Source: Pontibacter sp. HSC-14F20
GTDB taxonomy: Bacteria > Bacteroidota > Bacteroidia > Cytophagales > Hymenobacteraceae
DNA length: 64,000 nucleotides
Direction of reading: 5' to 3'
NCBI RefSeq assembly: GCF_019599265.1
Contig: NZ_JAHZTC010000001.1
Location: forward strand, 516,864 to 580,863
Position numbers and translations under genes: made by a program. This document shows, piece by piece, positions 53,765 to 62,820 of the stretch (within the stretch, counting starts at the first letter, position 1; every line of letters starts with the position of its first letter). A model generated the notes under the pieces. The model was not told the origin of the DNA. It made no database searches and saw only the letters and a list, made by a program, of their open reading frames with translations.

Positions 53765-54208
53765 TCAGGCACTATCGCGCAGTGAGCGAATGTGGTCGTG
53801 TGCGTTTTTCACATCCTGGTACTGCTGCGCTATTACTGGCTTAAGTTCTCCCGGAAGGCTCTTTTCCATCGCTTCTTCGTAGGCTTTCACGGCATAGTCT
53901 TCTCCGCGCTCGCACTCTTCCAGAATACGCTTTCTGTCCTTCGATGAAAGAGCAGCTTTGATGTCGATCCAGGCACGGTGCAGGGTTCCCTCGATGGAGC
54001 TGGATTCATCGTCCATCTTACCCATTTTGTGCAACTGGTCCTGCAGTTCGGTGATCATGCTGTCGCGCTGCACAGCGTACTTGCGGAACAGGTCTTTCAG
54101 GTCTTGGTCCTCTACGTCTTCGGCAGCAGTCTTATAACCTTTTACACCATCTTTGCATCTTTCGATGAGGTGGTGTACGGTCGAGTAAACTTCTTTATTA
54201 ACTTCCAT
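53765..54208 (-). CDS. PA2169-family four-helix-bundle protein
   Basis: A 147-residue protein with DUF2383, four long amphipathic helices resembling ferritin-like bundles: VYSTVHHLIERCKDGVKGYK, LKDLFRKYAVQRDSMITELQ, LHRAWIDIKAALSSKDRKRIL, and CERGEDYAVKAYEEAMEKSL. Members are stress-induced in some species, function unknown. Single gene; terminator immediately downstream. Confidence 0.9.
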   Translation of the reverse strand: MEVNKEVYSTVHHLIERCKDGVKGYKTAAEDVEDQDLKDLFRKYAVQRDSMITELQDQLHKMGKMDDESSSIEGTLHRAWIDIKAALSSKDRKRILEECERGEDYAVKAYEEAMEKSLPGELKPVIAQQYQDVKNAHDHIRSLRDSA

Positions 54209-54287
54209 AGTGATATTTTTTTAGGTTTTGTATGCAGATGTACTGCTTTCACTTGGTTTTTGTTTCCCAAATGGATATATCGCTATG

Positions 54288-55511
54288 CTAGGATATGGAA
54301 GCGGCCAAGGCAATGCCCGCGAGGTAGCCCGTCGTCCAGGCAGCCTGAAAGTTGAAGCCACCGGTAATGCCATCTATGTCAAGCACTTCACCGGCAAAGT
54401 ATAAGCCCGGGTGCAGGCGGCTCTCCATCGTTTTCATATTGATCTGGCTCAGGTCCACACCACCGCAGGTTACGAACTCTTCTTTGAATGTAGTCTTCCC
54501 GTCCACCTCCACAGGCATCCGGAGCAGTGCTTCGACCAGCTTGTTTGTGTTTTTGGCGGGCAGTTCGGCCCATTTCACCTCTTCGCCTATACCTGCTATA
54601 CCTGTCAGCGCCTTCCATAGCCGTTGTGGCAAACCGAAAAGGGGATTGGTGGTAACGACTTTCTTGGGGTGCGCCTGTCTGAAATTGTGAAGTTGTTCGC
54701 GCAGGCTTTCTTCAGTTTGATCGTGCACCCAACTCACCAGGGCCGTAAAGCGGTAATTCATGCCATGGAACAGGCGGGCTCCCCAGGCGGACAGCTTCAG
54801 CACCGCTGGTCCGCTATAACCCCAGTGTGTGATTAGCAGCGGCCCTTCGTACTCCAGTTTCAGACCGGCTATGCGCACCCTGGCCTGTGGCACTGCTATA
54901 CCTTGTAATTCTTTAAGCGGCGAACCCGGCACATTGAAGGTAAATAGGGAAGGAACCGGTTCCTGAATCGGATGGCCAAGCGCCCGCAGCCAATCATAGT
55001 TCTGGCTTTTCGGATTGCCGCCCGAACTCACGAGCACACGGTCTGCCTGTACCACGTTGTTGTTACTCAGGTATAAGGTATAGCCTCCTGAATCTGGATC
55101 GATGCGCTCTACGGCTATACTATTTTTCACCTCCACACCAGCTTTGGCGGCTTCGCGTTGCAGACAGTCAATAATGCTCTGGGAATTATCTGTGACCGGA
55201 AACATGCGCCCGTCAGGTTCTGCCTTTAATTGCACGCCCCGGCGTTTAAACCACGCTACCGTTTCCGTTGCTCCAAAGGTTTTAAAAGCTTCCTTCAGTT
55301 GCTTGCCCCCACGCGGATAATGCTGCGCAAATACGGAAGGAACGAAGCAGTTGTGCGTCACATTACAACGGCCGCCACCCGATACCTTTACCTTAGACAG
55401 TAGTTTGTTACTTTTCTCCAGGATGGTAACCTGTGTCTTCGGATTGGCCTGAGCACAGGCAATGGCCCCAAAGTAGCCAGCCGCGCCACCACCTATCACT
55501 ATTATCTTCAT
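54288..55511 (-). CDS. HI0933/YhiN-family FAD-dependent oxidoreductase
   Basis: A 407-residue flavoprotein. The FAD-binding start is IIVIGGGAAGYFGAIACAQANPK, followed by the family motif KVKVSGGGRCNVTHNC, the middle domain, and the C-terminal FAD motif GLYFAGEVLDIDGITGGFNFQAAWTTG. The role in the cell is not settled. A TATCTTTG box (55600-55607) about 90 bases upstream may drive it. Confidence 0.93.
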   Translation of the reverse strand: MKIIVIGGGAAGYFGAIACAQANPKTQVTILEKSNKLLSKVKVSGGGRCNVTHNCFVPSVFAQHYPRGGKQLKEAFKTFGATETVAWFKRRGVQLKAEPDGRMFPVTDNSQSIIDCLQREAAKAGVEVKNSIAVERIDPDSGGYTLYLSNNNVVQADRVLVSSGGNPKSQNYDWLRALGHPIQEPVPSLFTFNVPGSPLKELQGIAVPQARVRIAGLKLEYEGPLLITHWGYSGPAVLKLSAWGARLFHGMNYRFTALVSWVHDQTEESLREQLHNFRQAHPKKVVTTNPLFGLPQRLWKALTGIAGIGEEVKWAELPAKNTNKLVEALLRMPVEVDGKTTFKEEFVTCGGVDLSQINMKTMESRLHPGLYFAGEVLDIDGITGGFNFQAAWTTGYLAGIALAASIS

Positions 55512-55517
55512 GGAGCT

Positions 55518-55592
55518 GAATTACTAAATTGCTATATGGTTGAATTGTTGGAGGAATCGATTACAATTTAATCATTCAACCATCTAACCATC
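55518..55592. repeat. AT-rich inverted repeat between two genes
   Basis: 55518-55550 (GAATTACTAAATTGC, TATATGGTTGAATTGTTG) and 55564-55592 (CAATTTAATCATTC, AACCATCTAACCATC) are imperfect inverted copies, the same word family as at 14876-15102 and 44058-44109. Confidence 0.6.
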
Positions 55593-55599
55593 AAAAAAA

Positions 55600-55607
55600 C
55601 AAAGATA
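55600..55607 (-). promoter_or_regulatory. -7 box for the HI0933-type gene
   Basis: Minus strand TATCTTTG, full match to TAnnTTTG, about 90 bases before the start codon. Confidence 0.4.
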
Positions 55608-56435
55608 CTAAAAGAATGCCATGGGGTCGGGGTGGGAGAAGACATAGGCCAGTTCGTATTTCAGTTTCTGACTGCTGATCAGCTTGAAATGGGTTTCCTC
55701 CATGTCTCTGAAAGTCGGGGCCTCCAGGTGGAGCGCTTTTGTAGCTGCTTCATAGAAATCCCTCCGGCTGGGATGCTCGTCGGCGCAGGCATTGTATACC
55801 TGGCCCCATTTGTCCTGCGCGATGATACGCTCCAGAATGTTCAGACAGTCCTCCAAGTGGATCATGTTAACAGGTGCATCGCCATTTGGAAGCTCGCGTT
55901 TACCGGCCAAAAATCGACCCGGCTGCCTGTTGATGCCAACCAGGCCACCAAAGCGTACGACCGTGCTTACCCAGCTCTCGCTATCCTGGAACAACCGCTC
56001 CGCTTTTAAGAGTGTATTGTCCGGGTCACGTTCATGGGTAAAGCTGGTATCTTCTTCTGTTACAATGCGGTTAAGATCCAGGTATACGGAGGTGGAAGAC
56101 ACAAAAAGCACCCGGCTCACCGGCGACTGTAAAAGCGCTTTGCGTAGCACCGCCATCTGCTGCAGATAACTCTCGCCGCCATCTGATCGAAGCTTGGGAG
56201 GTATGTTGAGCACCAGTACATCCGCCTGCAGGAAATTTTCAAGTGTTTTCTGCTTTAACTCCGGATCGGAAAGGTTGATCAGAAAAGGGTTTATACCTGA
56301 CTGAAGCAGTATATCCAGTTTTTGCTCAGAAGTTGTGGAGCCGTTTACGCGTAGGCCTGTCCGTATAAGAAGTTCCGCCAGGGGCAGGCCGAGCCAGCCA
56401 CAGCCCATCACACTGATATCAACTTTCTTTTGCAT
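55608..56435 (-). CDS. NAD(P)-binding epimerase/dehydratase-like protein (YeeZ-like)
   Basis: A 275-residue Rossmann-fold protein of the extended SDR type: VMGCGWLGLPLAELLIRTG, strand VSRVLFVSSTSVYLDLNR, and VRFGGLVGINRQPGRFLAGK. It resembles E. coli YeeZ and similar proteins, substrate unknown. A TACCTTTG box at 56490-56497 supplies the promoter, divergent from the next gene. Confidence 0.85.
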   Translation of the reverse strand: MQKKVDISVMGCGWLGLPLAELLIRTGLRVNGSTTSEQKLDILLQSGINPFLINLSDPELKQKTLENFLQADVLVLNIPPKLRSDGGESYLQQMAVLRKALLQSPVSRVLFVSSTSVYLDLNRIVTEEDTSFTHERDPDNTLLKAERLFQDSESWVSTVVRFGGLVGINRQPGRFLAGKRELPNGDAPVNMIHLEDCLNILERIIAQDKWGQVYNACADEHPSRRDFYEAATKALHLEAPTFRDMEETHFKLISSQKLKYELAYVFSHPDPMAFF

Positions 56436-56489
56436 CGCTTTGGTGTTTTGGTGTTAACATTCCGTAAGCTCACTTGTTATCGATTGCGA

Positions 56490-56497
56490 CAAAGGTA
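56490..56497 (-). promoter_or_regulatory. -7 box of the epimerase-like gene
   Basis: Minus strand TACCTTTG, full match to TAnnTTTG, 55 bases from the start codon. Confidence 0.5.
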
Positions 56498-56516
56498 AGC
56501 CTAAATTAGTTGAAAC

Positions 56517-57971
56517 ATGCAGTACGACGTCTTACTGGTCGGTTCCGGAATTGGATCACTCTCAGCCGCTGCGCTGCTCGCCCAAAAAGGGTTGAAGGTA
56601 GTTGTGCTGGAGCAGGCCAAATACCCGGGCGGCTGCGCCTCATCCTATAAACGCAAAGGCTACTGGTTCGAGACGGGCGCTACGACACTGGTTGGTCTGG
56701 ATGAGCACATGCCCCTGCGCCATCTGCTCGATGTGACAGGTATAAAACTCCCCTTACTGCAGCTTGACACCCCCATGCTGGTATACCTGCCAGATAGACA
56801 GATCCTGACACGCTATGCCAGGCTTGAGGATTGGATAAAAGAAGCCGAGCGGGTATTTGGAACGAGTGGCCAGCGTGCATTCTGGGAACACTGTTATCGG
56901 ATCAGTAAGCAGGTATGGCGCACTTCGCTGGAGCAAAAATCATTTCCTTTTTCTAATGTACGGGACCTCTGGCAGGCGATGCGGCAGGTTCGGCCGCAGC
57001 AGCTTAGCTTACTGCCAGGTGCTTTCCGAACCATGGAGGACCTGCTCAGGAGGTATGGCTTGCTGGACAACAAACTGTTTGTTGACTTTGTAAACGAGCA
57101 ATTGCTGATCACGGCGCAAAATCACCTGGAGGAAGTAAACGAACTATTTGGTACCACCGCCCTTTGCTATACCTTGTTTGGCAACTACTATGTAGAGGGC
57201 GGCATGATCGCACTGGCCCGGGCGCTGGAGCAATACCTGCACAGCAAAGGCAGTACCATCCTGTACCGACGAGACGTGAACCAGATTATACCTATATCAG
57301 ACGGTTATGAAGTAAGTTGTATGGCAGGCACCTACTGTGCCCGTTTTGTTATCAGTGGTATTCCGCTGAACGATACTTACCAATTGTTTCAGGATGAAAA
57401 AACAAGGCAAAAGTTAAAGCCATACCTGCTGCTATCCGGGAAACTGAATGGTGCTTTTACCATGGCTATCGTGCTTCGCAACACACCTGCTATACCTGTG
57501 CTTCATCACCAGATACACGTGCCGGAGGGTTTGCCTGTTATCGGGAGCAAGAGCTTCTTCGTCAGTTTCAATCATCCAAAAGACACAAAAAGAGCACAGG
57601 AGGGAGAGCGGGTTGTGGCTGTGAGCACACACGTACCTGATCCGGCAGCGCTTCGGATTAATGACAAAAGGCAACTCCAAGAGGCGATCATCAACAAAAT
57701 GGAAGCCTTAGGAATGCTTAACCGCCCAGACATTCTATACCTGGATTCAGCCACTCCCGGCGCCTGGATCTTCTGGACGCAAAGAGCTTATGGCATGGTG
57801 GGAGGCTACCCGCAGTACCGCGACATCAAACCCTGGCAAATGAAGGACGCACGACTAGACCACAAAGGTGCCTACGTATGCGGAGATTCTGTTTACCCTG
57901 GACAGGGGATAGTGGGAGTCTGCCTGAGTGGTATCATTGCGGCAAATAAGCTACTGCAGGATCATTTTTAA
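56517..57971 (+). CDS. CrtI/CrtH-type FAD-dependent oxidoreductase
   Basis: A 484-residue phytoene-dehydrogenase-related flavoprotein. The dinucleotide motif is VLLVGSGIGSLSAAALLAQKG with VVVLEQAKYPGGCASS, followed by FETGATTLVG; the C-terminal FAD motif is VCGDSVYPGQGIVGVCLSG. Nearest recognised relatives act on carotenoids (desaturation or isomerisation), but the set is broad. Not clustered with other carotenoid genes. Starts with the ATG at 56517, a good match to the family N-terminus. Confidence 0.85.
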   Translation: MQYDVLLVGSGIGSLSAAALLAQKGLKVVVLEQAKYPGGCASSYKRKGYWFETGATTLVGLDEHMPLRHLLDVTGIKLPLLQLDTPMLVYLPDRQILTRYARLEDWIKEAERVFGTSGQRAFWEHCYRISKQVWRTSLEQKSFPFSNVRDLWQAMRQVRPQQLSLLPGAFRTMEDLLRRYGLLDNKLFVDFVNEQLLITAQNHLEEVNELFGTTALCYTLFGNYYVEGGMIALARALEQYLHSKGSTILYRRDVNQIIPISDGYEVSCMAGTYCARFVISGIPLNDTYQLFQDEKTRQKLKPYLLLSGKLNGAFTMAIVLRNTPAIPVLHHQIHVPEGLPVIGSKSFFVSFNHPKDTKRAQEGERVVAVSTHVPDPAALRINDKRQLQEAIINKMEALGMLNRPDILYLDSATPGAWIFWTQRAYGMVGGYPQYRDIKPWQMKDARLDHKGAYVCGDSVYPGQGIVGVCLSGIIAANKLLQDHF

Positions 57972-58059
57972 GGGTATAGCAGGCACTCAAAAGGATCAAT
58001 AGCTTCACACGGCTTAATAAAAAGTCCCCGGCTGTTTCAGTCAGGAATTTTTTATTGGT

Positions 58060-58464
58060 TCAGTTTTCGACTACCATGGTTTTAAGCCCTGCAATTTCGC
58101 CGCCTGGTGTGCGGCCCAGTATGAGGACCAATTTCTGGGTTTCGCCGACGAGGTATACCTTAACGTCCTGTAACAGTTCGCGCAGTTTTATCTCCAGGTT
58201 TTGAAAGCGATTGGCTTGCTCTATACCTGCTTCACCCGCTTCCGGACTAGCATGAACCATGTTGCGGAAAAAATGCTCCAGTTCCATTTCCTCCACCGGG
58301 TATTCGGCGGGCATAGCGGCCAGCTTCAGTATTGTCTCTTCGTCGAGCTTTTCGTCTTTGAAGTTTTCGGCCTGGTAGAATTCAAAAGGGGCGTCGGTTT
58401 CGCTTAACATGAGCAGGCCATCGGTTGCCGCCTTCAGTTCTGATTCAATTTGTTTTAGATCCAT
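58060..58464 (-). CDS. NuiA-family nuclease inhibitor-like protein
   Basis: A 134-residue protein resembling NuiA, the Anabaena inhibitor of the secreted nuclease NucA. Matches in order: LKAATDGLLMLSETDAPFEF, YPVEEMELEHFF, ANRFQNLEIKLRELLQDVKVYLVGE, LGRTPGGEIAGLKTMVVE. No NucA-like nuclease is in the window, so if it still inhibits a nuclease the partner lies elsewhere. Cytoplasmic, monocistronic. Confidence 0.85.
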   Translation of the reverse strand: MDLKQIESELKAATDGLLMLSETDAPFEFYQAENFKDEKLDEETILKLAAMPAEYPVEEMELEHFFRNMVHASPEAGEAGIEQANRFQNLEIKLRELLQDVKVYLVGETQKLVLILGRTPGGEIAGLKTMVVEN

Positions 58465-58587
58465 AGTTTTAAGTGCTTCTGCAAAAGAATGCTTCTTTTA
58501 CTCTTATTCTCGCCTTAGGTTCTTATCTTTAGCTAGTCAGCCCTGACTATTTATACGTTAGCTTTTTAAAACAAACAAAATAAGACG

Positions 58588-59457
58588 ATGAAGGCAGAAC
58601 CAATGCTGAAAGAAGGCGCCCTGAAAGGCAAAACCATTGTGGTAACCGGTGGCGGTACCGGCCTTGGCCGCTCCATGACAAAGTATTTCCTGGAGCTCGG
58701 CGCCAATGCCGTAATCTGCAGTCGCAAACAGGATGTGCTCGAAAAGGCAGCCGAAGAGCTGATGCAGGAAACCGGCGGTCAGATATTAGCCGTTGCCTGC
58801 GATGTGCGCAAATACAACGAAATTGAAACCATGCTCCAGGCCACGCTCGACAAATTTGGCAGGGTAGATGTGCTGGTCAACAATGCGGCCGGCAACTTCG
58901 TGAGCCCCACCGAACGCCTCAGTCACAAGGCTTTTGATGTGATCACCGACATTGTGCTGAAAGGCAGCTACAACTGCACGCTTGCACTGGGCAAACACTG
59001 GATTGAGCAGAAGCAGGAAGGAACCATCCTCAACATCGTAACCACCTACGCCTGGACCGGTTCCGGCTATGTAGTGCCTTCGGCCTGCGCCAAAGCCGGT
59101 GTGCTGGCCATGACACGTTCGCTCGCTTCCGAGTGGGCCAAGTACGGCATCCGCTCCAACGCCATCGCCCCCGGACCTTTCCCGACCGAAGGTGCCTGGA
59201 CCCGCCTTTTCCCGAAACAACTCGCTGACAAACTTGATCCGGTGAAGCGTATACCTGTCGGCCGTTTTGGCGAGCATCAGGAACTAGCAAATTTGGCCGC
59301 CTACCTGGTGTCGGACTACGCTGCGTTTGTAAATGGCGAAGTTGTGACCATAGACGGAGGCGAGTGGCTGTACGGTGCAGGTGAGTTTAACTCCTTCGAC
59401 CAGATACCGCAGGAAATGTGGGACGCTATGGAAAAGCAGATGAGAGGGAAGGGTTAA
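58588..59457 (+). CDS. SDR family oxidoreductase, 2,4-dienoyl-CoA reductase-like
   Basis: A 289-residue SDR enzyme close to 2,4-dienoyl-CoA reductases of the DECR type, which help break down unsaturated fatty acids. Rossmann motif VVTGGGTGLGRSM, NNAAGNFVSPTERLS, and the active-site region VTTYAWTGSGYVVPSACAKAG, where the Tyr and Lys are spaced as in DECR rather than YxxxK. PGPFPTEGAWTRLFP follows. Other enoyl-reductase-type SDRs cannot be ruled out. Confidence 0.88.
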   Translation: MKAEPMLKEGALKGKTIVVTGGGTGLGRSMTKYFLELGANAVICSRKQDVLEKAAEELMQETGGQILAVACDVRKYNEIETMLQATLDKFGRVDVLVNNAAGNFVSPTERLSHKAFDVITDIVLKGSYNCTLALGKHWIEQKQEGTILNIVTTYAWTGSGYVVPSACAKAGVLAMTRSLASEWAKYGIRSNAIAPGPFPTEGAWTRLFPKQLADKLDPVKRIPVGRFGEHQELANLAAYLVSDYAAFVNGEVVTIDGGEWLYGAGEFNSFDQIPQEMWDAMEKQMRGKG

Positions 59458-59500
59458 TTTATTTAGTGAGCGAATTAGGAGTGACAAAGGAAGAAGTCTT

Positions 59501-59515
59501 TGTAGGGACAGGTCG
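59501..59515. repeat. copy of the GTAGGGACAGGTCG word
   Basis: The same 14-base word as in the palindrome at 26482-26505, but without its mirror half, in a 260-base spacer that holds no gene. Confidence 0.55.
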
Positions 59516-59661
59516 AGCACTGGCAATCCTTTACGAATCGGCACTGTATACCTGATGCCGTCTTTCTACATAAACTCTTCTGCGTCATTCCATTCCTGGA
59601 TCGCATAATATCTATTTTATTCCCACCACCGTGGGAGATTGTGGTATTGTCTCTGCAAATA

Positions 59662-59706
59662 CAAAAATCCCTGGACTACTCAGTTAGGAGTGGCCCAGGG
59701 ATTTTC
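59662..59706. terminator. bidirectional terminator
   Basis: AAAAATCCCTGG and CCAGGGATTTTC form a long stem with A and T tracts on both sides, ending the SCO gene and the DECR-like gene. Confidence 0.8.
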
Positions 59707-59721
59707 TTTAATGGCTATACC

Positions 59722-60381
59722 TTAAATTCTCAGCAGCAAGCTTTTTATGGCGTTGACTGTTTCATCGGGTTCTACTCCGAGTCCTTCAGCCTGGTGGATG
59801 ATCTCACCATTTACATTTAACACTGAGATAATGTTAGAGTGGGAGATTTCCCCGTCTAGTTCTACTTTGTATTTCATGTTTAAAAGGGCGGCAAGCTCAC
59901 GGATATTGTCCTGTTCGCTGGTGAGTAGCGTCCAGCGTTGCGGGTCCAGGTTATTGGACTTAGCGAACTCAAACAGCCGTTCCGGCGTGTCGCGGGCCGG
60001 GTCCATGGTTACCAGCACGATACCGATGTCATCCTGCTTGTACTGTTCCAGCCCCATTTCAATGCGTTTGAGGTCTGCAACAATGCGGGGACAGGCGTAG
60101 CCGCAATGGGTATAGATCATGGCTACCAGCCGCACCTTACCCTGGAATTCCCGCAACTTCAGTTCCTCACCGCGCTCGTTATGCCAATCAGATTCCAGTT
60201 GGTAAAGCGACATATCCGTCAGCGCGGACGTAGGTATAGCGAGGCTGGATGTGCCATCCGGTAGTGCATCAGCGGCCAGAGGTTTCGTGCAGCAGCTGTC
60301 TTCTTCCAGCGCCACTTCCTGCTGGCAGGCTGTGAGACTAAAAGCGATCAACGAGAACAGGTATAAGGTATAGCGTTTCAT
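59722..60381 (-). CDS. SCO-family copper chaperone-like lipoprotein
   Basis: A 219-residue SCO1/SenC protein. Lipoprotein signal (LYLFSLIAFSLTAC), thioredoxin fold with the copper site CGYAC (C-x3-C in MIYTHCGYACPRI) and a downstream His in SHSNIISVLN. SCO proteins deliver copper to respiratory copper enzymes and can reduce disulfides. The start at 60381 is used because the signal peptide begins there. Ten bases downstream of the FGE-like gene, so part of the nirK unit; a role in NirK copper loading is inferred. Confidence 0.92.
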   Translation of the reverse strand: MKRYTLYLFSLIAFSLTACQQEVALEEDSCCTKPLAADALPDGTSSLAIPTSALTDMSLYQLESDWHNERGEELKLREFQGKVRLVAMIYTHCGYACPRIVADLKRIEMGLEQYKQDDIGIVLVTMDPARDTPERLFEFAKSNNLDPQRWTLLTSEQDNIRELAALLNMKYKVELDGEISHSNIISVLNVNGEIIHQAEGLGVEPDETVNAIKSLLLRI

Positions 60382-60391
60382 AACAATCAGA

Positions 60392-61195
60392 TTATTTTTT
60401 AGCTGTAGTCTTTGCGGGTACATCCTGCGCGCATCGGAAGCCCAGGTTAGCCACGGTATAGTTGGCTTTGAGGCTGGAGCGAAAGGCGTAGCGCATAAAG
60501 GCTACATAATTTTTCACATCACTAGCTCCGGTCGAACCGGCTCCGCAGAACAGTTGCCTGTCCAGGCTGGCGTTTTGTCGGGATTCACCCACAATCAGGG
60601 CGGAGTTGAAATCAGAGGTCCATTCCCAAACAAGTCCAATCATTCCGTAGAGCCCGTAATAATTCTTGAAGGTGTTCTGCACAGGAGGCAGGTACTTCGG
60701 ATTTGGCTGGCTGTACCAGTCGAGACTGCGCTGGTAAAAGCTGGGCTCGCTGGAGGCGTCCTTTTTCGTTTCGCTTGCTAAGGCGGCAAATTCCCATTCG
60801 TTTACGGTAGGAAGTCGCTTGCCCTGGCACTCGCAATAGGCTTTGGCAGCAAACCACGACACGTTGATAACCGGGCTGTCTTTGAGTTTATCAGCATTAG
60901 AACCAACTCCGAGTTCAGAACCCCAATGCTTCAGGTAACCGGCATCAGCAAAAAGTGCTTTTACGTCCGACTTCCGCCATTTCGGGTATTCGGCCACAAA
61001 GGCCTCGTACTGTGCGTTGGTGACCGGGTACTTATCCATTTGGAAGCCCTGCACCGCCACTGCCTGATTGTTGCTGCCGTAAAGCGGCACAAAAGTGCCT
61101 CCCTTCACATGAACCATGTCGGCGGGAGTGCCCTTTTGTGCTTGTGCTATACTACAGGCTCCGAGCATCAGCAAGATTGTCAGAAGTCGACGCAT
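60392..61195 (-). CDS. secreted FGE-fold (SUMF1-like) protein without catalytic cysteines
   Basis: A 267-residue protein with a signal peptide (LLTILLMLGACSIAQA) and the formylglycine-generating-enzyme fold: VHVKGGTFVPLYG, YPVTNAQYEAFVAEYPKWR, PVINVSWFAAKAYCECQGKRLPTVNEWEFAA, GLVWEWTSDFNSA, NLGFRCA. The FGE copper-binding active-site Cys pair (the Y-C-x-x-x-Y-C region) is not present: the equivalent stretch reads KNYVAFMRYAF. It is therefore likely a binding or structural relative, not a formylglycine enzyme. Between nirK and the SCO gene. Confidence 0.88.
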   Translation of the reverse strand: MRRLLTILLMLGACSIAQAQKGTPADMVHVKGGTFVPLYGSNNQAVAVQGFQMDKYPVTNAQYEAFVAEYPKWRKSDVKALFADAGYLKHWGSELGVGSNADKLKDSPVINVSWFAAKAYCECQGKRLPTVNEWEFAALASETKKDASSEPSFYQRSLDWYSQPNPKYLPPVQNTFKNYYGLYGMIGLVWEWTSDFNSALIVGESRQNASLDRQLFCGAGSTGASDVKNYVAFMRYAFRSSLKANYTVANLGFRCAQDVPAKTTAKK

Positions 61196-61215
61196 GATTG
61201 AAAAGCGTATTTTGG

Positions 61216-62694
61216 TTAGTGCTTGTAATTGTCTTTGGCTTTCTTCACCTGCTCTGGTGTGATCTCGCCACCTTTGTTGCCCCAGTTGTTCACTACATAG
61301 GTCATCACGTTAGCGATCTCTTCGTCAGACAGTTTCAGCTTCGGCATGGTGCTGTTGTATACCTCACCGTTCACTTTAATCTGTCCTTCCAGACCGTGAG
61401 CTACCACCCCGATGGAGCGATCTATGTCGGCATTCAGGTAGTCAGACTTGGCGAGTGGAGGGAAGGCTCCTTTGATGCCCTGTCCTTCTGCCTGGTGACA
61501 GGCTTGGCAGTTCTGAGCGTACAGGGTTTTGCCTAGCTCTATTCGCATGTCCTTGTTGGAGGCAAAAGCTGCTTTCGGTGTGTTAGACTTCGGCATTTCC
61601 TGCACGGTAGAGCCTTCTGGCAGGTATATTTTCTGCTCGGTCTGTCCTGAGAAGACGGCCAGGTTGTCCGATCCTTCTACTTTCAGCATACCTAATGCTC
61701 CTTTGTTGAATGTTCTGAAGATGGAGTGATCAACCAGGACATAGTTGCCCGGTACATCTACTTTAAATTCTGTGATAGCAGAACCACCGGCAGGTACAAG
61801 GGTGGTCTGTACGTTGGTGTTTGTGTTGGAACCGCCTTCAGGGTGTACTTTGTCGAAGATTTCACCGATGACGTGGAAGCTGGACACCAGGTTAGGACCA
61901 CCGTTGCCCACGAAAAGGCGTACTTTATCACCTACTTTAGCTGTGATGGCATTGTCGCCTGTCATGGCGCCTACAGAACCGTTGAACACCACATAAGATG
62001 GTCTTTCGTCCAGTGCCTTCTCCATATCAAAAGGTTGCAGACCAGGCGCTCCAAAGGCTCCCTTGGTGTAGAAGTCGCCCTGCATCACATAGTACTCCTT
62101 ATCAACCGGTTCCATACCTTCTTCAGGCTCCACCATGATCAGGCCGTACATACCGTTGGCAATGTGCATACCTACCGGAGCCGTAGCGCAGTGGTACACG
62201 TACAGACCAGGGTTTAGGGCTTTGAAATTAAATACCGTTTCCTGGCCAGGCGCTGTGAAAGTAGCAGCCGCGCCACCACCAGGGCCGGTAACGGCGTGCA
62301 GGTCAATGTTGTGCGGGTTCTTGCTGTCGGGGTGGTTCATGAGGTGAAACTCTACCTCGTCATTTTGACGCACGCGGATAAACTTACCAGGCACTGAACC
62401 ACCGAAGGTCCAGAAGGTATAGTCAACACCATCGGCCAGTTGCTTTACAACTTCTGTTACTTCCAGACGCACCACCACCTTAGCTGGGTGCTTGCGGGTG
62501 ATAGGGGCTGGTACAAGTGGGGCATCTGTCAACTCCGCTTCGATCACGGGCATCTCAGCAGGAGCGGCCGTTTCGTTGAGGGAGTTCAGAATCTCAGCAT
62601 TTGTGGTTTTGGTGCCACAAGATGATACAAGGCCGAGGCAAAAAATGCCCACCATAGCCAGCCGTAATGCTTTGGGTAAATGTGACCGTTTCAT
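61216..62694 (-). CDS. nirK: copper nitrite reductase fused to cytochrome c (AniA-type)
   Basis: Periplasmic nitrite reductase turning nitrite to nitric oxide. Lipoprotein signal (Cys26 in LVSSC). Two cupredoxin domains with all ligands: H128 and D131/H133 in [13 protein letters not shown]168, C169, H177 and M182 in [16 protein letters not shown] (class II spacing, as in Neisseria AniA), catalytic H274 in SSFHVIGE, and type-2 H323 in [17 protein letters not shown]-terminal c-type cytochrome has CQACH (396-400) and probable axial M450 (STMPKL), so electron entry is built in. The start at 62694 is where the signal peptide begins. Confidence 0.96.
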   Translation of the reverse strand: MKRSHLPKALRLAMVGIFCLGLVSSCGTKTTNAEILNSLNETAAPAEMPVIEAELTDAPLVPAPITRKHPAKVVVRLEVTEVVKQLADGVDYTFWTFGGSVPGKFIRVRQNDEVEFHLMNHPDSKNPHNIDLHAVTGPGGGAAATFTAPGQETVFNFKALNPGLYVYHCATAPVGMHIANGMYGLIMVEPEEGMEPVDKEYYVMQGDFYTKGAFGAPGLQPFDMEKALDERPSYVVFNGSVGAMTGDNAITAKVGDKVRLFVGNGGPNLVSSFHVIGEIFDKVHPEGGSNTNTNVQTTLVPAGGSAITEFKVDVPGNYVLVDHSIFRTFNKGALGMLKVEGSDNLAVFSGQTEQKIYLPEGSTVQEMPKSNTPKAAFASNKDMRIELGKTLYAQNCQACHQAEGQGIKGAFPPLAKSDYLNADIDRSIGVVAHGLEGQIKVNGEVYNSTMPKLKLSDEEIANVMTYVVNNWGNKGGEITPEQVKKAKDNYKH

Positions 62695-62778
62695 AAGAAT
62701 AGCTGTTAGAGTGTCTTTATGTTCACAAAAGAACACCATGTACTCTTCTATTCTTATGACGGTAGTCAGCGCCAGAAG

Positions 62779-62790
62779 TGACTTATGTCA
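62779..62790. promoter_or_regulatory. FNR/CRP-type palindrome upstream of nirK
   Basis: TGAC-TTAT-GTCA, centred about 90 bases before the nirK start codon. FNR/Dnr/NnrR-class regulators bind TTGAC-N4-GTCAA and control denitrification genes under low oxygen or NO. Minus-strand TTCTTTTG near 62732 could be the -7 box (one mismatch). Confidence 0.55.
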
Positions 62791-62820
62791 CCTCAATACT
62801 GCCTGCGAAAGGATATGGCG

